A stretch of 23,731 nt of DNA from Mesotaenium endlicherianum. Lineage: Eukaryota > Streptophyta > Zygnematophyceae > Zygnematales > Mesotaeniaceae. The translations under genes were made by a program, and so were the position numbers. The notes under the pieces were generated by a model, which saw nothing but the letters and a program-made list of their open reading frames with translations, was not told where the DNA came from and searched no databases. The stretch lies in NCBI GenBank assembly GCA_009602735.1, contig WELA01005080.1, forward strand, positions 98,877 through 122,607, given 5' to 3'. Shown here piece after piece: positions 8,609 to 18,550 of this stretch. Positions within the stretch are counted from its first letter, which is position 1. The number at the start of each line of letters is the position of its first letter.

Positions 8609-11125
8609 AGCCTCTTAGTGCCTCTTGACGCCTCTTGATGCACGGAATTTGTGATGTATTTAGTGATGTTGTATTAAGTTCTGGACAATCTCAACAGCTT
8701 GCAAAATCTGTTTGCAACTTTGCATTGTGTGTGAAGTATACTATAAAATATATTTACTATACATACTGTGTACATATGCACTGTATATACTATGTATGTA
8801 TACACTATATACTATAAATGTATATAGTGCATAGCATATATACATATATATACACATATATATAACTATATATAGATATATATATACATGTGTGTGTATA
8901 ACTATGTATATGTATATGTATATATATATATATATACGCATGCTCCAGCAGTTCCGGCACTAAGAGCCTGTCAAGCTACTAAGCAAAGCCAGCCGGTGAC
9001 TGGCTTCTATGTACCACTTCTTAAATTAGATCATTAGAGCATTAGAATATGTTGTCTTGGATCGCATGCCAGCTCTTCCTGAGCTCCTCCAGCAGATAAT
9101 TGACATGTGTGTAGTCCTTGTCCACAAACAGCCACAAAATTTACAAAAATATTGCCCTATGAGTGATTGCGCTGACACTCAGAATGACTTATCATTGGGG
9201 TGCGCGCATGAGCAGACAGAGCAATTGATACATGAGCTCAACAAAGACAATTGACATCTCCTTGGTGCAGCAAGAGCCGCGCAAAACTCTCGGCTGTTTG
9301 ACCCTGATACGCACATATGATGCCCTATGGCTTGGCATGACATTCTTATCCAACTTTCAGAGGCAATTCTTGCACATATCCCCCCCCGCCCCCCCTCTCC
9401 CTCCTCTATGTCTAACTTCTAAGTTCATCAGCTGAAACTCCTACCCTGCCGCGTAGATTACTAAATGCTCTTAGACACCAAATTATTTAATTTCCGCACG
9501 ATCTTTCGCGGATGCTTTGAGAAGCGTACTCTCGTTAACGCATTTTGAGAGGGATGGTGTGGTATGTGTGATGAGTGTAGGATGTACACTACCTCTTGAA
9601 TAAAAATTTATAGAATGTGTAGGCAAAAAGTAGGATGTAGACCAAATTTGAGGCAGCAAGAATCCAGGTTATACCAATCATTCACTAATTTATTCATCTG
9701 ATTGACACTCGGATGCACTGTATTAATTTGTCCATTTGCTGAGTACCTTCTTTGGAATGACCGTTCTCATGGAAATGGAGAATAGGTTTTAGCTGCTGGA
9801 TTATGTATGCCACGCTTCAACTTGCCACAGGTTTGTTCCAATGAATGCTGAAGCCCATCACAAATATAGGCTCCAAAGCGTACGCGGGCTGAAGCACAAA
9901 ATACTCATCTTTTCCCACTGTTTATCATGATACATAATAGGTGAAGTTTCACATAGATGTGGACTATTTATCAAGCGACCCTGGTACCTGCGCTGGCTGC
10001 AGTGCGCCAGATGGAGCGCGCTGGCTGTACCTGCGGCCAGACCTGCATCTGGACATCTGCTTGTGGCTGTGCCTGTGCCTGAAGAGGTGCCTGTAGCTGC
10101 ACTTCTGACTGCTGGTACAGCTATGCGTGCGCGCGTAGCAGCATGCTACAAAAACTCTGGCTGTGCCAATGCCTGCGGCTAAGGCTTAGTTGACAGTGCA
10201 TATAAAGGATTAACACGTATACATTAGTACATGCATGTGCATATACTTGTATGTACATTCTGGTCCTTGAGCTCCTGACTGGTGCTGAGTGTGGAGGTTG
10301 CAAGAGAAACACGCGCAAGGGCGCGCGCGCTTAAAGAATGGGCAAGAATTTTCTCCTCTGCGCACTGAAGGTTTCAGGAATGTACATTGTACTCATAATT
10401 AGCCAAGCAAGTGCGGTCGCAGGTGGCGTGCAGCCGCTGCGCCACTGTCCTTTCTGGACAGGAAACGCCCCGCCTGCTTGCCCACACGCCAACACGCCCT
10501 CTCTTAGTTTTGCGACGCGTGGGGGCTTGGGGGGGTGGAGCCTTGTGGCAGAGGGGGAGGAACATAGAGGGAGGGACAGGGGGGATGCAAGAAACGCAAA
10601 GCCGGCATGAGTGAGGAGACACGTGTCACCAAGTCTAAGCTTGGGTACAGCAGGGACAGAGGCAGCCGCGGCGATCATGCACCCGTCTGCTTTGCCCCCT
10701 GGCGCTTGTCCCCTCTGCTGCTGCCAGGTGGGAGCCCGCGGAGTAAAGCTGGCAGGCAGTCAAGTAGCTAACTGGGCGGCACAGACCTCTCCGTGGTGCA
10801 CAAGTCACGTGTCCTAGCACGTCTTAGTATGCATGCAAAGCTGTGCCCTGTCTATCGCGATGCTCAACTTGCATGCGGCCGGGATGACGTGGCAGGGAGT
10901 TTCTGGCCGAACGATTGGGCGGTCATATCTTGAAGCCCTGCCAGTCTGCTGCGGTGGGCTCTGGCTACTCTGCTGCTGCTGGCTGCAGCTTCTAACGCTG
11001 CTGGTTCTGGTGGTGCTGGCGATACAGGTGTTGGTTTTGTGCTTGAAGTACGGGGTCAGCCATAGCTGCAACACTTATTTGAAGACTGCTTTCCCACTGT
11101 TAGCAGTCACAAGCTTAGCTTCTTC
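8609..11125. other. Intergenic, no gene recognised
   Basis: Long TA/TG microsatellite DNA occupies 8737-8938. There is a C-rich run at 9380-9410, degenerate GGCTGTGCCTGTGCC-like repeats at 9985-10170, and G-rich DNA with several G runs at 10521-10585. Short open frames occur (for example 65 codons at 9057-9254, and 107 codons at 10833-11156 encoding a Leu/Val/Cys-rich segment), but none has a recognisable domain. The hydrophobic frame coincides with CTG-rich sequence, which by itself gives Leu runs. Confidence 0.5.
8737..8938. repeat. TA-rich microsatellite downstream of the homeobox gene
   Basis: About 200 bp of imperfect TATATA/TACATA repeats begin roughly 130 bp after the proposed stop codon. 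The tract is similar in type to the one in intron 3. Confidence 0.85.
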
Positions 11126-11174
11126 AAACATATTTCCTTTCATGCTTTCTTGCTGAAACATATTTCCTTTCATG
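11126..11174. repeat. Perfect 19-bp direct repeat
   Basis: AAACATATTTCCTTTCATG occurs at 11126-11144 and again at 11156-11174, separated by 11 bp. It lies at the point where GC-balanced DNA changes to the AT-rich retroelement region. Confidence 0.9.
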
Positions 11175-11179
11175 GAAAA

Positions 11180-11598
11180 AACTGCAGCAGGAATACATAG
11201 CTTTGAAAAAGTGGCTGCTACACTGACGAGGACAGGTCACCAACCAAAACCTAGAATCTACATTTTGAGATTATCTCTTATCTAGAGTTAACCTTAGATT
11301 TGACTCTGTGAGTCTAGACTCCCTTGTCAACTGAACCTTCCTGGTCAATTTGACCTTTACATGTGTACAAGACCATATCAAAATAAAGCGTCTGTTTATT
11401 TAAATATTTTCTATCTCAACACTCTCTCTTTATTAATGAACTACATTGTTTTATCGATCAATAGCTATGCTTCTGAAATCATTTTGGAATTGGAACTGAG
11501 TGGTTTGATGATGTAATTGATCTTGACTACAATCTTATCAGTGTGACTTCACGTGAAACAACTGGACAAAAAACATTAAGCTAGCAGACAGGTCTAAA
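11180..11598 (+). mobile_element. AT-rich leader/LTR-like DNA before the gag remnant
   Basis: AT-rich, non-coding DNA precedes the gag pseudogene. It contains an AATAAA motif at 11382 and, about 30 bp further, a TCTCAACACTCTCTC stretch of a kind often seen in plant retrotransposon leaders. I found no clear primer-binding site or LTR end. This may be a decayed 5' LTR plus leader, but the boundaries are not determined. Confidence 0.35.
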
Positions 11599-12793
11599 AA
11601 TGACTCCGCACAGCTGTAGAGTGCATGCTAGCAGAGTTCTTGCTAAGGTAGAAGAGGACACGGAGGTAGAAAGACGGCGGCTTGCTAACGCAAGAACGGT
11701 GGAAGAACAATTTTTTAAAAAGGGCCAATCTTCACACCCCACCTGCCACTGTGCCTCCTGATGTACCTCTTGCTCAAATTTGCGGGCAAGTTGAGCGGAA
11801 CCGAGATTGCTATTACAACAGCAAGAGGAAATGCTGACGCTGCTGCTGAACGAGCCAATGTTGCTGCTGCTGCTGTTGCTAGGTTACCACCCCAAAATGT
11901 GGATATTGGTGCATTATTTGTTCAGATGCAGTTGCAAATGAACATAATGTATCACACCCAGCAAGATGATAAGATAATATTGAAGGCTATATTGCAAGGG
12001 AGGAACCAATTGGGTTCCCAAGGTGACCAAAGCGGTGGTCGAGGGCCTAGTAGGCCGAATCCAAAAGCTCCTCAGTATTATGACCCTCAAGGAAACAAGA
12101 AGTGTTATTCGATTAAAGTTCTTGGTGATATTGAGCACTGGTTGGAGAATATTCCAACCTGCAAGACTTCGAGAAGATCAGGCACATTGGTGCTTTGCTA
12201 AAAGGCAGCGCAACAAACTGGTGAATCTTCTGGAAGGAAGAGCAAGAAACAAACCAACTCAATGATCCCACATGAGAGAGTTTGTCGAGGAATTGCACGA
12301 CGAGTTTGATGTCATTAACTAGCATGAGAAAGCTATCTATGCAATGATCTCCCTAATATTGAAGCAGAACACTTCAGTTGCTGAGTATGCTGATAAATTT
12401 CAGGAGAACATGATGAAACAGCCAAATTTGTCGAAATTGTATAGAATAGCATACTTCAATTTGGCTTGAACTCTGAGGTCTCGAGTCATTTTGCTTAAAC
12501 GAAGAATGATAACTTTGCTTATGCTTGAGATTAGCAGCACTGTCACCATAAGCACCAAAGTAGTGCTCAGGTGGCTAGGATTTTCAAAAAGTTGCACAGT
12601 TTCTACATTGCCATTGAAGAAGATCACTTTGAAGCCTGAGAATGATGAGGATGGTGAGCAAGAGTCTTATGAGTATGAGTGTAGTGCTATGCAGTCTAAA
12701 GGGAGAAGTGGATGCTCTCGATGAGGTTTTGGAAGAGGTGGTGGTAGGACTAAGCCGAGACCATCCTCAGGAAACTCAATTTGCTTCCACTGT
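11599..12793 (+). pseudogene. Degenerate LTR-retrotransposon gag
   Basis: This is a broken Gag-like coding region spread over several frames. A charged N-terminal segment (11629-11757) runs into a stop. An open frame follows at 11761-12201 with an Ala-rich stretch and ends in an HWLEN motif typical of plant Ty3/gypsy-type Gag. The Gag core continues in other frames, with a KIRHIGALLKGSATNW-like segment and later SVAEYADKF, which matches the known Retrotrans_gag pattern. In-frame stops occur at 12222, 12273 and 12320, and at least two frame changes are needed. A Gly/Arg-rich linker leads to CFHC at 12782-12793, the first half of a CCHC zinc knuckle, where the homology stops abruptly. No protease, reverse transcriptase or integrase is present. 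It is inactive. Confidence 0.72.
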
Positions 12794-13040
12794 GTAGTGA
12801 AACAGATAGATGAAGTACTTAGTGAAATATAATACTTTATCTATTCAAGACAAGGATCTTTGAACACAAGTGGTAGCTTCTTGAAAGAGAGATGGCTTCT
12901 TGAAAGTTGATATATTTCTGGATTTTGGCAAGTACAAGAGTGATTCTGGAATGTCTCTCTATGTTCTAGCTCTTGTTTATATACTTGCTAAATAAGTAAT
13001 TTCTAGGAAGATGTATGTTGATTTGTTGGCACCCAACACA
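12791..13040 (-). mobile_element. Possible solo LTR inside the gag remnant
   Basis: About 250 bp of AT-rich DNA starts TGTGTA and ends AACACA, giving short inverted TG...CA ends like an LTR. It begins exactly where the gag zinc-knuckle homology breaks off. On the minus strand it starts TGTGTTGGG, with a TATATAAAC-like box inside at about 12975-12983, which would suit an LTR promoter. The flanking 5 bp do not form a clean target-site duplication (TCCAC versus TCCCA), and the gag does not resume on the right side. The call is therefore tentative. Confidence 0.33.
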
Positions 13041-14880
13041 TCCCAAAACTTGCCACCGCTTTCTAGAATAATGTACACATGTCCTTTTGACCTAAAAATG
13101 GCACATTTGACTTTTGCCACGTGGAGTTCTTCTAGGTCTTTCCTCTAACTTCGAAAATGCCTTGGAAGGTTCAAAGGACATGAACCAAGTTACTAGAGTA
13201 CCTATTCACACTTGACTCCACACAATACTACTCCAAATATATTTGAAAACATTAAAATATATGCGAACTAATATATAATAACTCAAATCACTACAAAACC
13301 TGGGCGCTAATTTTCCGAGATTTTGAATTCGGAGCCTTAAATTTTTGAATCTTGTCACTAAATTTCCAAAGTTTGATTTCAGGGCGCTATGAGTACATAT
13401 TTGTTTGATTGAAGTTCACTAATTCACTGGACTAATTTAGACATTCTGATTTCAGGGCGCTCAATTAAAACTTGAATGTTGGGCGCTATTTCACCCGGAT
13501 TCTTGAAGGGAGTTTCCCCCACATGGGCTGAAGTTCAAAGAATTTTCGTGTATGACTATGCTCAGGTACCGAAGCCGATCCTAGCTTACGATTTAATCAG
13601 GCAAAATATCGGCATGCACGACTCCGGACTCCTAACCACCTGCTTGTCGCATCAAGCACTACACACTCACAAGATGGCAAAACGGCAGCAGTGAATAGTG
13701 CCTTTCAAGGACAAAAGTGTACTTATGTCGAATTGCTCGCTCTCGATTGCTGAGTCCTGACCACTGACTCCCGACTCCCTGAGTATGCTCCGACTCCTGA
13801 GTGCTCTCGTACACGTCCCGGTCGGACGATTCACGAAATCGAGGAAGGAGATCACAAATGCTCACAAATGTCACTGCGGGGGGTCTTCTCTTTCAACACG
13901 AGCAACGACATTTCTCACGCCTTGACTTGGATCGCAGATTCGCAGCAAGTCTCCGCTTTCGCTCCACTCCACTCGACTGCACAAGTCCACCCCACTCCGC
14001 GGACCCCCTGTAACGTTATAGGAGCCAGGGCGTAACGTGCAACAAGTCGTACATAGTCAAAGCAACCGGCATTTTGACATGACTTTTATGATACTTCTGG
14101 ACGGATTCGAGCTGGACTCGAGATCTTAACAGCATGCTCAAGCTAGCTCGAGCCTCTCTCGCTGAAGGCTGAAGCATGATGACGTCTCAATGAAAGCGAC
14201 CGGGAGAGTACTTGGATGTGTCGCAGATCATTGCCCAGCCGGTCTTGGAAGTAGGTATACAACAGAAAACAAGCTCGCGAGTCGCAGCCCATCGCATCTC
14301 GATTGCTGTGCGTGGTTGTTCGCATGCCGAACGCACTCAATTAGCACGTGTGATGACGCGCTCTCACAGGGCTTCTGCGAAACACCTCCCGCTATGAGGA
14401 CTTACGTACGTTCGAGGGCATTCGGAGTTAAAACGTGGGCTGCGATCTTCGCACTGCCATCGCCTTGGCAAAGGGCGACTCATCAATTGCTAGTATTGCG
14501 TTGACAACGTGGGCATGAACTTGTACATACAAACGTGTGCGACTGGGCTGCGAAAGGGGAACTCGAGAACACGGTAGCTTGACCCATGATGCTCTTGATG
14601 TCGCCCTTTTGCCCCCATGTTAAAAAACTCCACCGAACTCTTCTAGGCCTTAACGCGTCGCTCGTAAGCGCGTCGTCGTCGTCATGGTGAAAGGTGCCCG
14701 CTCCGGACACCATTAATATACCTTGCTTGACTTGAGCTTTGTTCTTACCGGACGAGAGGCCTGCCGCATACCCTTCAAGTCGGGTTGGCAAGTTCCTCAA
14801 TCTCTGGAAGCCATTGGCAAGGTTGGAAGTCACTAGCAAGTGTACATATTGATCTTTAGCTGAATCTGTGGGACGTCAAG
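13041..14880. other. Intergenic, upstream of the WRKY gene
   Basis: The left part (to about 13500) is AT-rich and contains the GGGCGCT repeats listed separately. 13745-13815 has a short CCGACTCC(C)TGAGT duplication. 13960-14000 is CCACTCC-rich. The right part is GC-balanced and has W-box-type motifs TTGACT at 13922, TTGACC at 14579 and TTGACT at 14727. That is only slightly more than expected by chance. No gene is recognised. Confidence 0.5.
13302..13488 (+). repeat. GGGCGCT-containing direct repeats
   Basis: GGGCGCT occurs at 13302, 13382, 13455 and 13481. The 15-base word TGATTTCAGGGCGCT is perfect at 13374 and at 13447, 73 bp apart. The intervening sequence is AT-rich and diverged, so this is an old short tandem repeat. 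Confidence 0.75.
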
Positions 14881-14882
14881 AA

Positions 14883-14889
14883 TATATAG
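14883..14889 (+). promoter_or_regulatory. Candidate TATA box of the WRKY gene
   Basis: TATATAG lies 39 bp before the start codon at 14928. The leader would be only about 10-20 bases long if the usual TATA-to-start distance of about 30 bp applies. Confidence 0.5.
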
Positions 14890-14927
14890 TCGTTCTTCAG
14901 CTTCTTAGTGCACATTGATTGTAAAAC

Positions 14928-17417
14928 ATGTTTTGGCAACCCCGCCTGGATGTAGGAGTCAAGGTGGAGGTTTCGCAGCCCGACAGTGGCAAGCCAGTAG
15001 GCCCAATGCCTGGCTTTTTAGGGAATGTCATGAATGTGCGGAGTGAGAGTGGCGATGTCAGACCTGATCAATTTGCCAAAAGCCTAGACATCAAGCGGAG
15101 CCCATCCATGGAGGCTTTGAGAGAAACAGCTGGCAGTCTTGTGCCATCGAAAGCAGCCGCGCAAGATCCGCCTCCTGCTAAGAAGTGAGTTAAATTGTGC
15201 AGGGTCAATGTACTGTGAGTTGATGTCGGGATTCCGAAGCTTGATCTGAAAACGATGAGGTCGTTCAATCATGTAGGGAAGGCGACTTTCCTCATCCCTT
15301 GTGCGACTCCTCTTTCACCAGGACTCATCCGTCAAAATGCAACTGGTCATTGTAAGGTCATTGGGGTAGACTTCGTGCTTTAGAGTCCCTTCCTAACAGC
15401 TCGCAATTCAATTGTTGTTCAGGCCGAGGAGGAGGAAGCTATCTAGAGAGGAAATGGAAGTGCCAGATGATGGCTTTAGATGGCTGCAGTACGGGAAGAA
15501 GCCTCTGATTGACACTCGATACTCCAGGTAGGACTTCTGTGCATTCCTTCAATGTCGTCCTCTCATGCCTCACTCTGGGTTCCTGAGGCCCACCTACTTA
15601 TGCATACATCCAGATTCACTGGGGACCCACACCCCGTGTGGTTGCGATACATTTCAAGATTACTGGAACAGATCTTAACTATCCTTCTTCCTTCCGGAGT
15701 AAGTGTGATGTCCACTTGTGCACATGGCAAATTGGGTGTCTCCATAATCTATGTGGCTCTCTCTTTTTTTCTTTTGTGTTTTCCCTTTTGTTCGTAATTT
15801 TGTGCACCATCCTTTTTCATGAAACCATCATTGACGAACGAATTGCAAGCAGGTCTGAGCCGAGACGGGCAGCCTTCACTTTGAGTCAAGGCAGCAGTCA
15901 TTATCCATTGGTCGGGCGTCACTACCAGCATTCATTAACACCTACCTGTCATTATCAGTAGCTCTAGGAAGGACATCTGTGGCTTGCATCAGCCATCGGG
16001 CCCCGCGAATGTCATGGCGGTACTAATATCCAGCATACACCTTGAGGATGTAGGACTTGGCAGGAGCGGCAGTGATGCCTCTGTCAAGGTGGTGTGCTTG
16101 GCGCTTAGGCTGGAGCAAACGGAAAGCAGCCATGGTTCGGAGTGGTGGGGAAATGTGCCGGGCTTGCAAGGCGGAATCCTCCTGCAACTGCATGTGTACC
16201 CCTTTTCTCGCGGTCAACTTGCGGTCAACCTGGGTCAGCACTTTGTTAACCCTTGGTCTGCGCTCGGGTCAGCGCTAGTGGTCAGCCCGAGTGAGGTCCA
16301 GCCAGCGCAACCAGTGGGACCAAAACAGCATCACCTGTGAGACCGAGAACAGCCCGCTGACCGCAGGCCCCCGTTCACACCTGTCCCTGTCCGATCCTCT
16401 TTATGCTCCCTTGTCTCATCCCAACAGGTTCTACTACAAGTGCGCTTCCAAGAAGGACGGCTGCCCCGCCAAGAAGACTGTGGACTGCTGCCACGGGGAC
16501 AGCAGCTTCATGCGTGTCTCGTACGAAGGGCGCCACTCTCACCCGGCCCCCTCGCAGGCCCCCCGCGAGGTCTACATCTACCGCACCGCGCGGCCCCCCA
16601 TCCCGCCCTCCCCCGGAAAGTCGTCGTCGTCGGCATCCGCCACGTCGGCAGCAGCAGCGGCCGCATCGGCGGCGGCAGCGGCGGTTGGCGCGCGGACGTG
16701 TTACATTGAGGGAGCGTTCCCGGGCAACACCGCGTGGGGCGTGGAGGCGGCGGAGTCGCCGTGGACAGGTGGCGCCGGCTCGGAGGTACTCGCGGAGACA
16801 AACTCTTCTGCAGGTGGGGCCGGGGGGGCCCACGCTGCGGCGCCGGCCGCGGCCATGCCGGCCGGCCTCTCGCCCGCAGCTGTTCCCATGTCCTCGTCGT
16901 CGCACGGCACTTCAGCAGCAGCTGCAGCGGCCTCGGCGCACATGGGCATGCAGCCCATGCAGGCTTTCATGATGCCATCAAACTTTGGGGACATGCGCTC
17001 GCAGCCCGCGCAGGGGCAGGGGCAGGGGCAGGGGCAGGTGCAGTTGGCGGGGGGATTGCATGCACACCACCAGCAGCACCACCAGCACGAGGCCGCGTCG
17101 GCCACGGCGTTTGCAGACCAGCTGCTGAACGTGCCGGGGGACGGCTGCGGCAGCGGCGGGGGGAGCAACGGTAGCTGGAGCTATGCCCCGCCCGCCACGG
17201 CGTCCGCGCCGAGGAGGGCGGAGGAGGAGGAGCAGGCGGCGGGCGTGATCGACTACGAGAGCCCCCAGATGCATCACCTCCCATCTGTCTCAAGCTCGGG
17301 CTTAGGCTCAGGCTCCGCACCGCCGCCCACGCCGGGGGGTGCGACAGCGGCGGTGGCAGTGGCAGGGGGAGCGGGGGTCCATAGCCTGCAGGAGCAGCAC
17401 GCGGCGCGGATGGCCGC

Positions 17418-17449
<32 letters not shown>

Positions 17450-18159
17450 CAGTGGCGGCGGCAGCGACGGCGGCGACGGCGGCTACGGCAGCGGGGCAGC
17501 TCGCGTATCATGCGCACCACCACCAGCAGGCGCACGGGCAGCAGGGGCACCCGTCGCCCACGCCCATGTACCAGTCGCACATGCACACGCACGCATATGG
17601 GCACGGGCACGGGCACTCGCACGCGGCGGCGGGCATGGACGGCCAAGACAGCTTGCATCACGCTGCGGCGGTGGGGGGGAGCTTCGTGGGCGGCCATGCT
17701 GCCATGGGCGACGGTGCCGTGGCGGGCCTCAGCCTCGAGGATTCTTTGCAGGGCGCGGGGCACATGGACCTGGGAGCGGATGCCGGGGCGGCGACACATG
17801 GCACCGGCGCTCCGGGTGGCGGCACCGGCGACGGGGGGGGAGGAGACTTTTTTGCCGACTTTGGCGGCGGCCACGACCTGTCGGTGGCTGATTTCATGGC
17901 CACTTCTGACTTCGGGGGGGGCCACCACGGCGGTGGCGGCGGCGGCTTTGGCATGTGCGACACGTACGGCGGAGGCGGCGGCGCGGGCGGCGGCGGCAGC
18001 GACTTCTTCACGGGGTCATTTGCGGGGTTTGACGCGTGCGAGGGCAGCGACATGCTCGAGTTTGACCAGCACCACGGGCTGCTGGGCCACGAGGACTTCC
18101 AGCCCTTTGCGCAGCTGCAAAGCCCCCTGGACCCCTTCTGGCGCGGCTTCCACCACTAG
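14928..18159 (+). CDS. WRKY-type transcription factor with altered WLQYGKK core
   Basis: A predicted nuclear DNA-binding protein of about 697 residues from exons 14928-15184, 15423-15527 and 16428-18159; introns are GT-AG and both junctions are phase 2. A basic KKPRRRK stretch (85-91) may be a nuclear signal. The WRKY domain spans about residues 99-160. The usual WRKYGQK reads WLQYGKK (106-112), followed by KP, as in WRKY group IId/IIe. The zinc ligands are C126, C133, H157 and H159, spaced CX6CX23HXH; known groups use CX4-5C or CX7C. Intron 2 splits the Arg-121 codon, the site of the conserved R-type WRKY intron, which argues for a true family member. Residues 190-697 are low complexity, with poly-Ala, a ten-residue poly-Gln near 452-461, His-rich and Gly-rich tracts, and repeated acidic/aromatic words such as DFFADF at 594 that may activate transcription. 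Group assignment and whether it binds the W-box are inference. It has a single WRKY domain. Confidence 0.87.
16210..16273 (+). promoter_or_regulatory. Paired W-box motifs in WRKY intron 2
   Basis: GCGGTCAAC occurs at 16210 and 16221, 11 bp apart. Each carries GGTCAA, the reverse complement of the W-box TTGACC, so two sites sit on the same helical face. GGGTCAGC follows at 16232 and again at 16266. The cluster is about 200 bp upstream of exon 3. A W-box is the normal WRKY target, so self- or cross-regulation is conceivable but unproven. Confidence 0.4.
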
Positions 18160-18550
18160 GCTGCAGGCCGCCCCTTCCTCTCTGCTCCTTGATGCCCGCC
18201 TTCCTCCTTTGTGCGCCCGCAGATTCTCAGCCTGCCCCCCTGGGCCACCTCTGGCACGGCTTCCTTCACGAGGCTGGAGCGGAGCATGCAGCAGCAGCAG
18301 AAGTAGAAGCAGGAGGAGCTGGGAGACCTACCCCTCTTGACTACTTCTGGCCTGGCTTCCTCCATTAGGCTAGCGGAGCTGGCTAGTGGCGGCAGGAGCA
18401 GGAGGAGCAGGAGAGTTGGGCTGGTCCTGCCTTTTGCTGGGCCAGCTCCCCCTGGGCCATTTCTGGCTCGGCATTCTCTGCTGGGAGCTTGCCAGCAGCG
18501 GCAGCGGCGGCGGCGGCAGCAGCGGTTGTGGCAGAAGTAGGAGGTGGAGC
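18125..18550 (+). repeat. Four imperfect copies of the WRKY stop-codon region
   Basis: The last codons and stop of the WRKY gene form the first unit: CCCCCTGG then TTCTGG at 18136 and CGGCTTCC. Related units have CTCTGG at 18249, TTCTGG at 18345 and TTCTGG at 18461, spaced 113, 96 and 116 bp apart. Units 2 and 4 both begin CCCCCTGGGCCA. Units 2 to 4 also carry a GCAG-rich stretch and a GAGCTGGGA-like word. Only unit 1 is in the coding frame. Confidence 0.72.

Noticed and set aside
10833..11156. 107-codon frame with a Leu/Val/Cys-rich membrane-like stretch
   Set aside because: The hydrophobic part comes from a CTG/GCTG-rich simple repeat, and there is no conserved flank or transcript signal.
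13922..14732. Three TTGAC[CT] words upstream of the WRKY gene
   Set aside because: About one such word is expected per kilobase by chance over both strands, so three scattered copies are not convincing without conservation.
16375..18053. Several long minus-strand frames (Arg/Pro-rich) opposite WRKY exon 3
   Set aside because: They are antisense shadows of GCG/GGC-rich codons, with no start context or domains.
17339..18340. 333-codon Arg/Thr/Ala-rich frame overlapping WRKY exon 3
   Set aside because: It is an alternative reading of the GC-rich repeat tail. The main frame continues from the zinc finger without a break and ends in a normal stop.
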